Both the position numbers and the translations under genes were made by a program. The notes beneath the pieces were generated by a model. The model ran no database searches. It was not told where the DNA came from and saw only the letters and a list, made by a program, of their open reading frames with translations. DNA of 37,799 nt from assembly GCA_030262715.1 (NCBI GenBank), contig JAJSZR010000008.1, forward strand, positions 1 through 37,799. Direction: 5' to 3'. Positions 17,889 through 26,934 of this stretch are shown here, piece by piece. Numbering within the stretch: the first letter of the stretch is position 1; the number at the start of each line of letters is the position of its first letter. This DNA comes from Deltaproteobacteria bacterium (GTDB lineage: Bacteria; Desulfobacterota; Dissulfuribacteria; Dissulfuribacterales; UBA3076).

Positions 17889-18908
17889 ATGTCCACCAAA
17901 TCACCAAATTCCCCCACCTGCCTGGTCCTTTATTCTGGCGGTCTCGACAGCATCATTGCCTGCAAAATTTTACAAGAGCAAGGGATTCATGTCATAGCCC
18001 TTTGTTTCATTACGCCATTTTTTGGTTATAAACTCAAAAGCAGAAAAAATACATCAAAGAAGAAAGTGCTTGCCGATCATGGTATACAATTCGAGGAAAT
18101 AGATATCTCCGATGCATACCTTAAAATGGTGAAGAATCCGAAACATGGCTATGGAAAATACATGAATCCATGTATTGACTGTAAAATTCTGATGGTCCAA
18201 AATGCCATAAAGAGGCTTGGGGAATTAAATGCATCCTTTGTCGCCACAGGAGATATCCTCGGCCAAAGGCCCATGTCACAGCGCAGAGATGCCCTCAGGA
18301 TAATAGAGCGGGACAGTGGTGCTGATGGACTGCTTTTACGTCCCCTCTCAGCCCTTCATCTCCCGGCCACAGACATAGAAAACAAGGGTCTGGTTGATCG
18401 ATCAAGGCTGCTGGGACTGAGTGGCAGAGGGCGAAAAGACCAGATAGTCCTTGCCGGCAGATATGGAATAAAAGAATATCCGGCTCCTGCTGGTGGATGT
18501 GTGCTTGCTGACCCCATACTGTCTCAGAGATTAAAACGCATGTTCGATCTTTGGCCCGAGCTTGATGTTAATGACTGCGTACTTGCCCAGATAGGAAGAC
18601 ACTTTTTCCTGCCTGGCGGATCATGGCTGGTAATCGGGAGAGACGAAAAGGAAAATGCGAAGATCATATCCCTGATAAGGAAAGGGGACATCAAGCTCGA
18701 TCTGGCACGAGTTCCTGGTCCAACCGGACTTTGGCGTAAGGTAAACACTGGCGCTTATACAGATATTGCGGCAAGCATCCTGTGCCGGTATACAAAAGTG
18801 AAAAAACATCCGGAAGAGGTCAAACTGTCAAGCCATGGAACTGAAAAGATAAAAATCATCAGAACTTTGCCAGCTTCAGATGATACTATAAATAGATATA
18901 GAATGTAA
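17889..18908 (+). CDS. PP-loop (ThiI/MnmA-like) ATPase with C-terminal NFACT-R-like domain
   Basis: LVLYSGGLDSIIACKIL; NPCIDCKILM; C-terminal DCVLAQIGRHFFLPGGSWLVIGRDEKEN. Confidence 0.8.
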   Translation: MSTKSPNSPTCLVLYSGGLDSIIACKILQEQGIHVIALCFITPFFGYKLKSRKNTSKKKVLADHGIQFEEIDISDAYLKMVKNPKHGYGKYMNPCIDCKILMVQNAIKRLGELNASFVATGDILGQRPMSQRRDALRIIERDSGADGLLLRPLSALHLPATDIENKGLVDRSRLLGLSGRGRKDQIVLAGRYGIKEYPAPAGGCVLADPILSQRLKRMFDLWPELDVNDCVLAQIGRHFFLPGGSWLVIGRDEKENAKIISLIRKGDIKLDLARVPGPTGLWRKVNTGAYTDIAASILCRYTKVKKHPEEVKLSSHGTEKIKIIRTLPASDDTINRYRM

Positions 18909-18986
18909 TTGGCAGGCTCCTAAACATTGCGTATCCGAACATTCTTCATGTCGAGGATTTCGTCAACCCCACGCATGAAAATAATT

Positions 18987-19162
18987 AGCCACCCGCTCGC
19001 TACGCTCGCTCGACCCACACAGACCTACACAGACAAAAGACCTTATCCGCTGGTGGGTCCACCAGCGGATAAATTGTCGGCGCTCCTTGGGTGCGTATTG
19101 TTTTTGCCCTGCCATGTGTCGGCAGGGTAAAATGTCTATGTGGGTCTGTGTGGGTCTGTGGC
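18987..19162. repeat. Composite nested inverted repeat
   Basis: Outer arms (agccac..acccacacagacctacacagac / gtctatgtgggtctgtgtgggtctgtggcc) enclose a perfect 14-bp-arm hairpin at 19043-19072 and a 7-bp-arm hairpin at 19107-19127. Confidence 0.8.
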
Positions 19163-19297
19163 CAATAAAAGTATTTTCACGGTAAACTTGTTGTCATTGT
19201 CGTAAAAAAAAATTACTTTACAACAAACCATTTTTCACTGTTGAGCAAAAAATAGGAGTTTTGCAAGTGGCTCCCAAGAAAGGAATTTTTATAATCG

Positions 19298-21190
19298 ATG
19301 CTAAATAAAATTCGGAAGAGTACAGGCTCCTGGCTTATTAAATTCATACTCGGTATTATTGTAATAGTATTCATTTTCTGGGGTGTAGGGAGCTTCCGTT
19401 CCCAGAGGCTCAATGTCCTGGCCAAGGTGAATGGTGAAGAGATCCTTATGGAATCCTACCGCCTTGCTCATGCCAATATGCTGGATAACTACAAGCAGAT
19501 GTTCGGGGGGCAGATCCCTGAGGGTTTTCTGGACCGAATAGATATTAAGCAGCAGGTCCTTGGTGGCCTTATAAGTGAGACACTGATCCGCCAGGCAGCC
19601 AGTGAAATGGGCGTATTAGTCAGCGACATAGAGGTGCAGAACATTGTCCTCAACATACCTGCATTCAAACACAATGGAGTCTTTGACCAAAGACTCTATG
19701 AAAGGTCTCTAAGAGGGGCTCGATTGACACCCACGGCCTTTGAGGCACAAGTAAGACAACATCTACTCACTGATAAATTAAAAACCCTTCTGGGCTCCGG
19801 GCTTGCCGTGACTGAGGCAGAGGCCAAAGAGCACTACATGTACGAAAATGATGAAGTCAACCTTGCCTATGTATCAATTAATGCCTCAAAATGCGAAACG
19901 GAAGTAAATGCTACGGGACAAGACCTGACCTTCTGGTATGAATCACATAATGAAAACTACATAACTGAACCTCAGATAAAGCTACGCTACCTGGCCATTA
20001 ACGAGTCCGATGTTGACGATGCCAACATAACGGATCTGGAGATAAAGGCTTACTACCAGGATCACAGGAATGAATACGAGGTCAAGGAACAAAGGCGTGT
20101 AAGGCACATATTGCTCAAGATATCCGAAGGCACAGATAAAGACAAAACAGAAGAAATCCGAAAAAAGGCCAAAAAGATTCGCGACCGAATCGAAAAGGGC
20201 GAAGACTTCGCAAGGCTTGCCAAGGAGAATTCTGAGGATGCGGGGAGTGCCAAGAATGGTGGTGAATTGGGCTTTTTTGGCAGAGGCATGATGGTAAAAC
20301 CCTTTGAAGAAGCTGTATTCTCAATGAAGGAAGGGGAAGTGAGCAAGCCGGTTCTAACCCGCTTCGGCTGGCACATTATCAAGCTTGAGAAGATAGAGCC
20401 GGGCAGAGTAAAACCCCTGATCGAAGTAAAGAACTCCATCGCCGCCAAGCTCAAAGCCCAAAAAGCCAGAGATATGATATGGGATCGGGCCAATGAGGCC
20501 TACGACGCAATAATTCAACTGGGAAGCCTCAGCGCCTATGCGAAGCAACATGAAATTGAGCTTGAAACCACTGAACTCTTCAGCCAAAAAAAACCACCTG
20601 CTGTGATAGGAGGCGATCCGGAATTACTGAAGACTTTGTTTGTCCTGAATTCCGGCGAGCTGAGTTCCTTGCTCCAGATACATCAAGGTATCCTTATAGC
20701 CGAAGTACTTGAGAAAAAGGCACCTTATCTGCCCTCTCTGGAAGAGGTCAAAGAGCAGGCAAAAAAGGACTATGTACGTGAAAAGGCAAAAGAGCTGTGC
20801 CGCATGAAGGCCCAAGAATTACTTGAAGCGGCAAAAAAACAAGGTCTTGAAACTGCTTGTGCTTGCAAAGACAAGGGATTCAAAATCCAGCAGACAGGCC
20901 TTTTTAAAAGGACAGACAAGACCGCCAAAGGCAAGCTGCCCTCGACTGTTGCCCAGGCGGGACTCTCATTGTACGAAGGGAAGGCCTATCCTGATGAAGT
21001 GGCTGAAAGCGGAAACAGTTTCTACATCCTGGCATTCAAGGAAAAGAAAGATGCAGATATTGCCGACTTTTCCGCGCAAAAAGACGCTATTACCAAACGA
21101 ATACTTGAACAGAAGCAGCAGACCCTCTTTGAGGACTGGTTGAAAGATTTACGGGAAAGGGCGTCTATCAAGATGGTTGCAAAAATATAG
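19298..21190 (+). CDS. PpiD/SurA-like peptidylprolyl isomerase with N-terminal TM anchor
   Basis: MLNKIRKSTGSWLIKFILGIIVIVFIFWGVG; parvulin motif VRHILLKI...GGELGFFGRGMMVKPFEEAVFSMKEGEVS. Confidence 0.92.
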   Translation: MLNKIRKSTGSWLIKFILGIIVIVFIFWGVGSFRSQRLNVLAKVNGEEILMESYRLAHANMLDNYKQMFGGQIPEGFLDRIDIKQQVLGGLISETLIRQAASEMGVLVSDIEVQNIVLNIPAFKHNGVFDQRLYERSLRGARLTPTAFEAQVRQHLLTDKLKTLLGSGLAVTEAEAKEHYMYENDEVNLAYVSINASKCETEVNATGQDLTFWYESHNENYITEPQIKLRYLAINESDVDDANITDLEIKAYYQDHRNEYEVKEQRRVRHILLKISEGTDKDKTEEIRKKAKKIRDRIEKGEDFARLAKENSEDAGSAKNGGELGFFGRGMMVKPFEEAVFSMKEGEVSKPVLTRFGWHIIKLEKIEPGRVKPLIEVKNSIAAKLKAQKARDMIWDRANEAYDAIIQLGSLSAYAKQHEIELETTELFSQKKPPAVIGGDPELLKTLFVLNSGELSSLLQIHQGILIAEVLEKKAPYLPSLEEVKEQAKKDYVREKAKELCRMKAQELLEAAKKQGLETACACKDKGFKIQQTGLFKRTDKTAKGKLPSTVAQAGLSLYEGKAYPDEVAESGNSFYILAFKEKKDADIADFSAQKDAITKRILEQKQQTLFEDWLKDLRERASIKMVAKI

Positions 21191-21316
21191 ATGATTCCGC
21201 TCAAAATACCCCATCTGCTGCGTTGCTTCGATTTTCCAGTCACTGCGACGTACGATAAGTACGCCTTTCCTCGGAAATCTCGCGCCTTGCATCTGGAGCA
21301 TTTTGAGCGGAATCAT
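21191..21316. repeat. Palindromic repeat family, copy 1 (126 bp)
   Basis: atgattccgctcaaaa...ttttgagcggaatcat, perfect 16-bp terminal inverted repeats; starts directly after the stop codon at 21188-21190. Confidence 0.92.
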
Positions 21317-21336
21317 GTTTCAGACACTGGCAACGT

Positions 21337-22020
21337 GTGGAAGGGACAGCAAAGCCCCCTGTCCCTGTGATTGGTTACTCACAGATTATGGTTGAAAAAA
21401 ATTCCTGCCCTTTCAGACTGGTAATTTTCGAGGAGGCAGGCTCAGGGGAATATAAGGTGGCTGGGATAGAGGTCTATGGCCGGAACATCACAATTGAACA
21501 AGTCTACGATATTCCGTCCTGCCTGTCAGGCATCATTGACGAGCCTGAAGAGTTTATTCCTGACGATTTTAAGGGCGACCTGATCCTCAATTTTCTCAGG
21601 CACCCGGACCTATCTGAGTATCTTGTTAAGATCTGTAAAACCAAGGAAATACCTGTAATAGCCTCGGGGCAACACATACCAGGAGCCATCTGCCCTTTTA
21701 CGTGCTGCGGTCTTGGGCGCAGGAAGGGTCTTGGTGCCTATGGAAAGCAGTTCGGCCTGCCTGAGTATGATGTTGAGGTAAAAGACGGCCGCATCACAGG
21801 GCTTCATGTAAGGCGCGGGGCTTCGTGCGGTGCTACCTGGCAGGTCATTCCCAGGATGATCGAGGTGCCTGTGGATGAGGCACTAAGTACCATTGGAAGA
21901 GAGATCCAGTATCTTTGCAAGGCCGATGGATCGGCCTTTGATCCTGTGTCAGGCAAGAGCCCACTGCACTTTGCAGGTGAGGTGCATATGACTGCCCTGA
22001 AAAAGGCCCTTTCCGTGTGA
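21337..22020 (+). CDS. DUF166-like Cys-rich protein
   Basis: 227 aa; CPFTCCGLG, GASCGATW, YLCKADGSAFDPVSGKSPLHFAGEVHMTALKKAL. Actual start may be 21388 (MVEKNSCPF). Confidence 0.6.
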   Translation: MEGTAKPPVPVIGYSQIMVEKNSCPFRLVIFEEAGSGEYKVAGIEVYGRNITIEQVYDIPSCLSGIIDEPEEFIPDDFKGDLILNFLRHPDLSEYLVKICKTKEIPVIASGQHIPGAICPFTCCGLGRRKGLGAYGKQFGLPEYDVEVKDGRITGLHVRRGASCGATWQVIPRMIEVPVDEALSTIGREIQYLCKADGSAFDPVSGKSPLHFAGEVHMTALKKALSV

Positions 22021-22068
22021 CTGGAAAATTGAAGCAACGCCGCAGATTGGATTTTTTCAGCGGAATCA
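22018..22068. repeat. Palindromic repeat family, truncated inverted copy 3 (51 bp)
   Basis: Reverse complement TGATTCCGCTGAAAAAATCCAATCTGCGGCGTTGCTTCAATTTTCCAGTCA matches the left 51 nt of copy 1 at 45/51 by eye. Confidence 0.85.
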
Positions 22069-23238
22069 ACTCTGGCAATAGGCTAAAACAGCCTTAATAT
22101 TCTCAACTGAATAGGTGCCGGATATCCCCCAGATCTCTGCCTGAAACACGGCATTTTCTGCCAGTCTTCCATGGTCCTCAGCCCTTATTCCGATATCAGA
22201 AAGATTCTTTGGACAACCGATACTATCAAACCATGATCTTAGGGCATCTATACTGGCTTCTGCTTCCCCTGAAAGACCTTTTCCTGATATGCCCCAAATA
22301 CGCTCTCCAAGCTGGGCTGGCTTCTCTGGATGATCCTGAGCCCACCAGGTCATCCAGCCAGGCAAGAGGGCCGCAAGACCTGCTCCATGAGCCACGGAGA
22401 ACAGTACGCTGACTGCATGCTCTATCAGATGTACCGGAAAATGATGGTCGCCGATCCCGGCCTTGGTCAGGCCGCAGAGGGCAAGGGATGACGCCCACAT
22501 CATGGTAGCCCTGCTCTCATAATCCTCAGGGGCCTTGATACAGGCCTCAGTAGCATCCATAATGGTCCTGATAAGCCCCTCGGCCATCCGATCCTGCAGC
22601 GGGGTATTTGGATCCGGACCATTGAAATATGGCTCAAGAAGGTGGCATACAGCATCCACGCCCCCATAGGCTGTATAGTCCGCAGGTACGGTATAAGTAG
22701 TTGTTGGATCAAGAATGGAGACCCTTGGGTACAGATGAGGGGAACCTGTAGATAACTTGTGTTTGCTCTCTTCATCTGTAATAACCATAAACCCGTTCAT
22801 TTCAGAACCGGAAGCCGCCAAAGTTGGAACAGTAATCACAGGAAGGGCCTTTTCAACAGTCCTTTTTCTGGTAAAAAAGTCCCACACATCTCCTTGTTCC
22901 ATAGCCGCACCTGCGGCAACTGCCTTTGCGGTGTCCATTACACTCCCACCACCAAAGGCAAGGACTACCTGAATCCCCTGATCCTTTATTATCCTGATGC
23001 CGTCATGGACCCTTGAAATCCGAGGATTGGACTGAACTCCATCGAGATCCGCAACAGTGATCCCTTCCTCTTCCAGCCAGTCTCTGACTCTTTGATAAAG
23101 ACCACTCTTTTTAAGACTTTCCTTACCGGTTACCAGCAAGATATTGCTTCCAAAGGGCCTCACTACCTTGCCTACTTTGGATACCTCACCTTTTCCAAAG
23201 ACTATGCGGGTGGAATTCTGATATTCAAAATTATCCAT
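22066..23238 (-). CDS. Iron-containing alcohol dehydrogenase (butanol dehydrogenase-like)
   Basis: FEYQNSTRIVFGKG; LAFGGGSVMDTAKAVA; PTLAASGSEMNGF; HLIEHAVS..AHGAGLA metal-binding His region. Confidence 0.92.
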   Translation of the reverse strand: MDNFEYQNSTRIVFGKGEVSKVGKVVRPFGSNILLVTGKESLKKSGLYQRVRDWLEEEGITVADLDGVQSNPRISRVHDGIRIIKDQGIQVVLAFGGGSVMDTAKAVAAGAAMEQGDVWDFFTRKRTVEKALPVITVPTLAASGSEMNGFMVITDEESKHKLSTGSPHLYPRVSILDPTTTYTVPADYTAYGGVDAVCHLLEPYFNGPDPNTPLQDRMAEGLIRTIMDATEACIKAPEDYESRATMMWASSLALCGLTKAGIGDHHFPVHLIEHAVSVLFSVAHGAGLAALLPGWMTWWAQDHPEKPAQLGERIWGISGKGLSGEAEASIDALRSWFDSIGCPKNLSDIGIRAEDHGRLAENAVFQAEIWGISGTYSVENIKAVLAYCQS

Positions 23239-23244
23239 GTCCTT

Positions 23245-23982
23245 TCACCTGGCTTTCGAACAATTTCTGTTAAGAAATTCAAGAAACCTCCGGCCTTGCT
23301 CTGGAACAGAGACTGCGTCCTGGGACAGTATTTCTCCTGGAGTCAGGATCCGTCCGTAAAAGGCCTCGTCGGCCTTGTAATCGTGATGCAAGTACGCTCC
23401 CTCAAGGGATAGACCTGCAAAAAAGCCTTTGCTCCTGGAGTAAGAATACGCCTCTGCTTGGAGGGTCACATCAGTGCCGGCCTTTAACTTTCTACCAATA
23501 GGACCGGCAGCTACCGAAATATCGCCACCCAGGGTAAGGTTATTTTTGAAAAAGGCATTTACCCCCCTTTGATTCATTATCACCAAGACCAAGTCAGTGG
23601 CCTGAACTCCAATCTGCCAGCCAAAACTCCCGCTTCCAATTTGTAAAAAGGCCGGACCGCGCCAGTTCCCTATCTTGGGATCTCTGACCGCCATCAGGCC
23701 CTTTCCGTAACTGGCCCCGACAACAAATCCAGCTTTGTAGACAGAGGGAAATATCGCGAGCCCTTCGCATTTTGTCAGAAGCTCCTTTGGGATACCTCCC
23801 TCTGGCACATTCTTTATCTCTGTCAGCACAATTATGGCATTTTCAATGACTTTCTCAGGTCCTGCCGCCTTTGCAGCCGATCCATAAGGGAAAGCAACAA
23901 AACCTATAAGGACACTGAGCAACACGGCACAGGACAGGAATTTCAAAAAAAACAGGTGAATAAAACAGGGTTTTGCTTTCAT
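23245..23982 (-). CDS. SYLF/Ysc84-type lipid-binding domain protein
   Basis: CEGLAIFPSVYKAGFVVGASYGKGLMAVRD; GSFGWQIGVQATDLVLVIMN; GPIGRKLKAGTDVTLQAEAYSYSRSKGFFAGLSLEGA. Confidence 0.9.
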   Translation of the reverse strand: MKAKPCFIHLFFLKFLSCAVLLSVLIGFVAFPYGSAAKAAGPEKVIENAIIVLTEIKNVPEGGIPKELLTKCEGLAIFPSVYKAGFVVGASYGKGLMAVRDPKIGNWRGPAFLQIGSGSFGWQIGVQATDLVLVIMNQRGVNAFFKNNLTLGGDISVAAGPIGRKLKAGTDVTLQAEAYSYSRSKGFFAGLSLEGAYLHHDYKADEAFYGRILTPGEILSQDAVSVPEQGRRFLEFLNRNCSKAR

Positions 23983-24196
23983 GGTTTTCTCCTTTTTTGA
24001 TAATTATTTTGTTGCTCATGTACTTATACGCTTTCCCGTATTTTGTCTCAAGATAAGCTACGTTCTGTCCGTAATGTATCAAAATTTGTGGAAAAAAATA
24101 ATAGCACAGGCTATAATTATATAGCTTAGATTGGAAATAGACACTATTGTTCGCCGCATTTCTTCCGATGCGATGTCTGCATCCAGGCGTCCAGCA

Positions 24197-24258
24197 TTTG
24201 TCCTAAGGGGAAACCCTTAAAGACAAAGTCAGGGAACTTTGAATTCCAAGGAGTCCCT
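24197..24258 (+). promoter_or_regulatory. Candidate structured leader or small RNA element upstream of aroC (two tandem stem-loops)
   Basis: TTTGTC-CT-AAGGG-GAAA-CCCTT-AAA-GACAAA at 24197-24227, then AGGGA-A-CTTTG-AATTC-CAAGG-AG-TCCCT at 24231-24258. Confidence 0.4.
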
Positions 24259-24349
24259 TTACAGAAAATTTTCTCATATGAATATTAATACTGAGCAATT
24301 AACCCCGGATACAATAACTAGTCAGATGGCGAAGGAGTTGAGATAAAAA

Positions 24350-25420
24350 GTGCCAGGAAATACCTTTGGACAATACTTCCACATTACCACCTGGGGAGAG
24401 TCACATGGTCCCGCCCTGGGTGTAGTTATAGACGGATGCCCGCCGCGCCTTGTCCTGAATGAGGCAATCATTCAAGAGACCCTGGACAAAAGGCGTCCAG
24501 GGAAGGGAGGGACTGCGGAAAGCACGAGAAAAGAACCTGATCTGGTAGAAATCCTCTCAGGTGTCTTTGAAGGGCAGACCACAGGTACACCCATATTACT
24601 GATCATCAGAAACCGGGACGCCCAGAGCCAGGCATATGACCATCTAAGGGACGTATTCAGACCTGGTCACGGCGATTACACCTACTGGAAAAAGTATGGA
24701 ATTCGTGACCACAGGGGTGGAGGCAGGGCCTCGGGGAGAGAAACTGCGGCAAGAGTGGCTGCAGCCGCAGTAGCCCAGGTATTTTTAGATACAATGGGCA
24801 TCAAGGTTATCGCCTATACAGTTGCTCTGGGCGGAGTAAGTGCACAAAAACGTGATCTTGATGTGGTCAATCAAAACAGGCTCTTTTGCCCCGACCTTGA
24901 AGCAGCAGAAAAAATGGAAGAACGAATAGCCGAAGTGAGGTCCAGAGGTGACTCGGTTGGAGGAATTGTGGAGGTATTAGCAACAGGAGTGCCTCCCGGC
25001 CTCGGAGAGCCGGTTTTTGACAAGCTTGATGCCGATCTGGCTAAGGGACTTATGTCCATCGGTGCGGTAAAGGGCGTAGAAATTGGGGCTGGCTTCCGGG
25101 CTGCGGAGCTATTGGGGTCGGAGAACAACGACCCCATAGTCCCAGGGGGTTTTTTGAATAACAACTCCGGAGGCATACTGGCTGGCATCTCAAATGGTGA
25201 TGACCTGGTTGTAAGGGCCGCTGTTAAGCCTATCCCATCTATATCTAAAGAACAAGATACCATAACAGTGTCTGAGAAACCTGCTAAGCTCAAAGTGGGA
25301 GGTCGACATGATGCCTCAGCCATTCCCCGGATAGTACCTGTGTGCGAGGCTATGGTATGTCTGGTACTCACTGACCACATACTTAGAGCAAGGGCCCTTA
25401 CGCCTGATCTTTGGTCCTGA
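24350..25420 (+). CDS. aroC: Chorismate synthase
   Basis: GTG start; GNTFGQYFHITTWGESHGPALGVVIDGCPP; RPGKGGTAESTRKEPD; DHRGGGRASGRETAARVAA. Confidence 0.97.
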   Translation: MPGNTFGQYFHITTWGESHGPALGVVIDGCPPRLVLNEAIIQETLDKRRPGKGGTAESTRKEPDLVEILSGVFEGQTTGTPILLIIRNRDAQSQAYDHLRDVFRPGHGDYTYWKKYGIRDHRGGGRASGRETAARVAAAAVAQVFLDTMGIKVIAYTVALGGVSAQKRDLDVVNQNRLFCPDLEAAEKMEERIAEVRSRGDSVGGIVEVLATGVPPGLGEPVFDKLDADLAKGLMSIGAVKGVEIGAGFRAAELLGSENNDPIVPGGFLNNNSGGILAGISNGDDLVVRAAVKPIPSISKEQDTITVSEKPAKLKVGGRHDASAIPRIVPVCEAMVCLVLTDHILRARALTPDLWS

Positions 25421-25436
25421 GTTTTTCAGAAAAACT

Positions 25437-26282
25437 GTGAAACCGCAGATACATGCAGATATCGACTCTGGCACCAGCCCGCCGACAGTCGGAATTGTAG
25501 GTGGACTGGGACGTATGGGAAGATGGTTTACCAAATTCTTCAATGGCGCCGGATTTCCAGTACTCATCTCTGATTTACACGCTGAACTCTCGTCTGAGGA
25601 TCTGGCCAGGAAGTGCCAGGTCCTTATACTCTCCCTTCCCATGGAAGCGTTCCCGGAGGTAGCAGCCAGATTAGGTCCGCTGCTTCCAGAGAATTCCTTT
25701 ATGACAGACCTCTGTTCACTTAAGCAGGCGCAGGTGGCATGTATGTTAGAACACTCGCGCTGTGAGGTGGTAGGGACCCATCCGCTTTTCGGGCCGGCTG
25801 AGGATTCCATTAAGGGCAAGAGGGTGGCACTATGTCCGGGACGTGGCAATAAGTGGTTTAGCTGGTGGGAAGGACTCCTACAGCAACATGGGGCTGTAAC
25901 ATCTGTCGTTTCACCTGAAGAACACGACCGCACCATGGCCTGGGTCCAGGCACTGAATCATTTCATACTTCTTTGTCTGGGAAAGGCCTTGGGTGAGCAT
26001 GGAATGGACCTTCAGCAAATACTGGCACTTGCACCCCCAAGTTTTGAACAACAGATGAATATAGTAGCACGGCTCTATCATCAGGACCCTGAGCTCTATG
26101 CAACCATTCAGATGTCCAATCCATATACGACCAGTATTCTTGAGACATTTAGCCAATATGGAGAAAATCTGAAAAAGATAATCAAAGAACGTGACCGTTC
26201 GGCATTTATAAAACTCTTTGAGGAAGTTCAGGATCTGGGACGTACAATCCTCTTATTAAAAAAAGATAAGTATGGAAGCTAG
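25437..26282 (+). CDS. Prephenate dehydrogenase (TyrA-like)
   Basis: GIVGGLGRMGRWF; VGTHPLFGPAEDSIKGKRVALCPGRG; QALNHF. Confidence 0.88.
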   Translation: MKPQIHADIDSGTSPPTVGIVGGLGRMGRWFTKFFNGAGFPVLISDLHAELSSEDLARKCQVLILSLPMEAFPEVAARLGPLLPENSFMTDLCSLKQAQVACMLEHSRCEVVGTHPLFGPAEDSIKGKRVALCPGRGNKWFSWWEGLLQQHGAVTSVVSPEEHDRTMAWVQALNHFILLCLGKALGEHGMDLQQILALAPPSFEQQMNIVARLYHQDPELYATIQMSNPYTTSILETFSQYGENLKKIIKERDRSAFIKLFEEVQDLGRTILLLKKDKYGS

Positions 26283-26601
26283 TGTCTCTCAGGCCGAATC
26301 CCCCATGAAAATTCCCCCGTATCTGAAGGTAGTGGCAGAAGGCATCGTTCTGAATCTCCATGTGCAACCAAAATCCTCCCGTACGGCTTTTGCAGGCCTT
26401 CACGGTTCATCTCTCAAGCTCAAGGTCCAGCCACCTCCTGTAGACGGTGCGGCCAACAAGGCCTGCCGGCAGTTTCTGGCAAAACTATTTAAGGTCTCTA
26501 AATCCTCGGTTGTGCTGAAATCAGGTGCTAATTCCAATGAAAAGGTCTTTTTGATTGCAGACATATCGTTAAATTACGCCTTAGCCAGACTCCCCAAGTA
26601 A
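26272..26601 (+). CDS. DUF167/YggU family protein
   Basis: LHVQPKSSRTAFAGLHGSSLKLKVQPPPVDGAANKACRQFLAKLFKVSKSSV. Confidence 0.93.
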   Translation: MEASVSQAESPMKIPPYLKVVAEGIVLNLHVQPKSSRTAFAGLHGSSLKLKVQPPPVDGAANKACRQFLAKLFKVSKSSVVLKSGANSNEKVFLIADISLNYALARLPK

Positions 26602-26629
26602 GCTTGGTTTCTTATCCACTTATTTACGT

Positions 26630-26757
26630 ATGATTCCGCTGAAAATACCCCATCTGCTGCGTTGCTTCAATTTCCTCGTCATTGCGACGTACACTAAGTA
26701 CGCCTCATTCCTAGGAAATCTCGCGCCTTGCATCTGAAACATTTTGAGCGGAATCAT
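26630..26757. repeat. Palindromic repeat family, copy 2 (128 bp)
   Basis: atgattccgctgaaaataccccatctgctgcgttgcttc...cgcgccttgcatctgaaacattttgagcggaatcat. Confidence 0.92.
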
Positions 26758-26934
26758 GTTTCAGGGCTTTTTGCAGTGTAATCACGTATGATAAAACCTT
26801 TAATAGCTCGACACTAAATCAAGTCTATTCTGAAAATATCCGATAAAATTTAGAGGACGTGTTTGCATTTTTTTGTAGCCAAGTCCTATGCGTGTTCGCA
26901 TTTCGGACACCTACTAATTTTGTGGGGGGTCTTT

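Noticed and set aside
18927-19130. 67-aa plus-strand ORF
   Set aside because: It runs through the nested palindromic repeat and has no coding character.
24871-25380. 169-aa minus-strand ORF
   Set aside because: Antisense to aroC; the Ser/Pro-rich composition is typical of shadow ORFs.
25316-25936. 206-aa minus-strand ORF
   Set aside because: Antisense to the aroC end and tyrA; no protein-like motifs.
26863-26934. Extended N-terminus of the PilC/GspF ORF
   Set aside because: The sequence before ATG 26935 (HFFVAKSYACSHFG...) does not look like the family; MPVFIWKG is the usual start.
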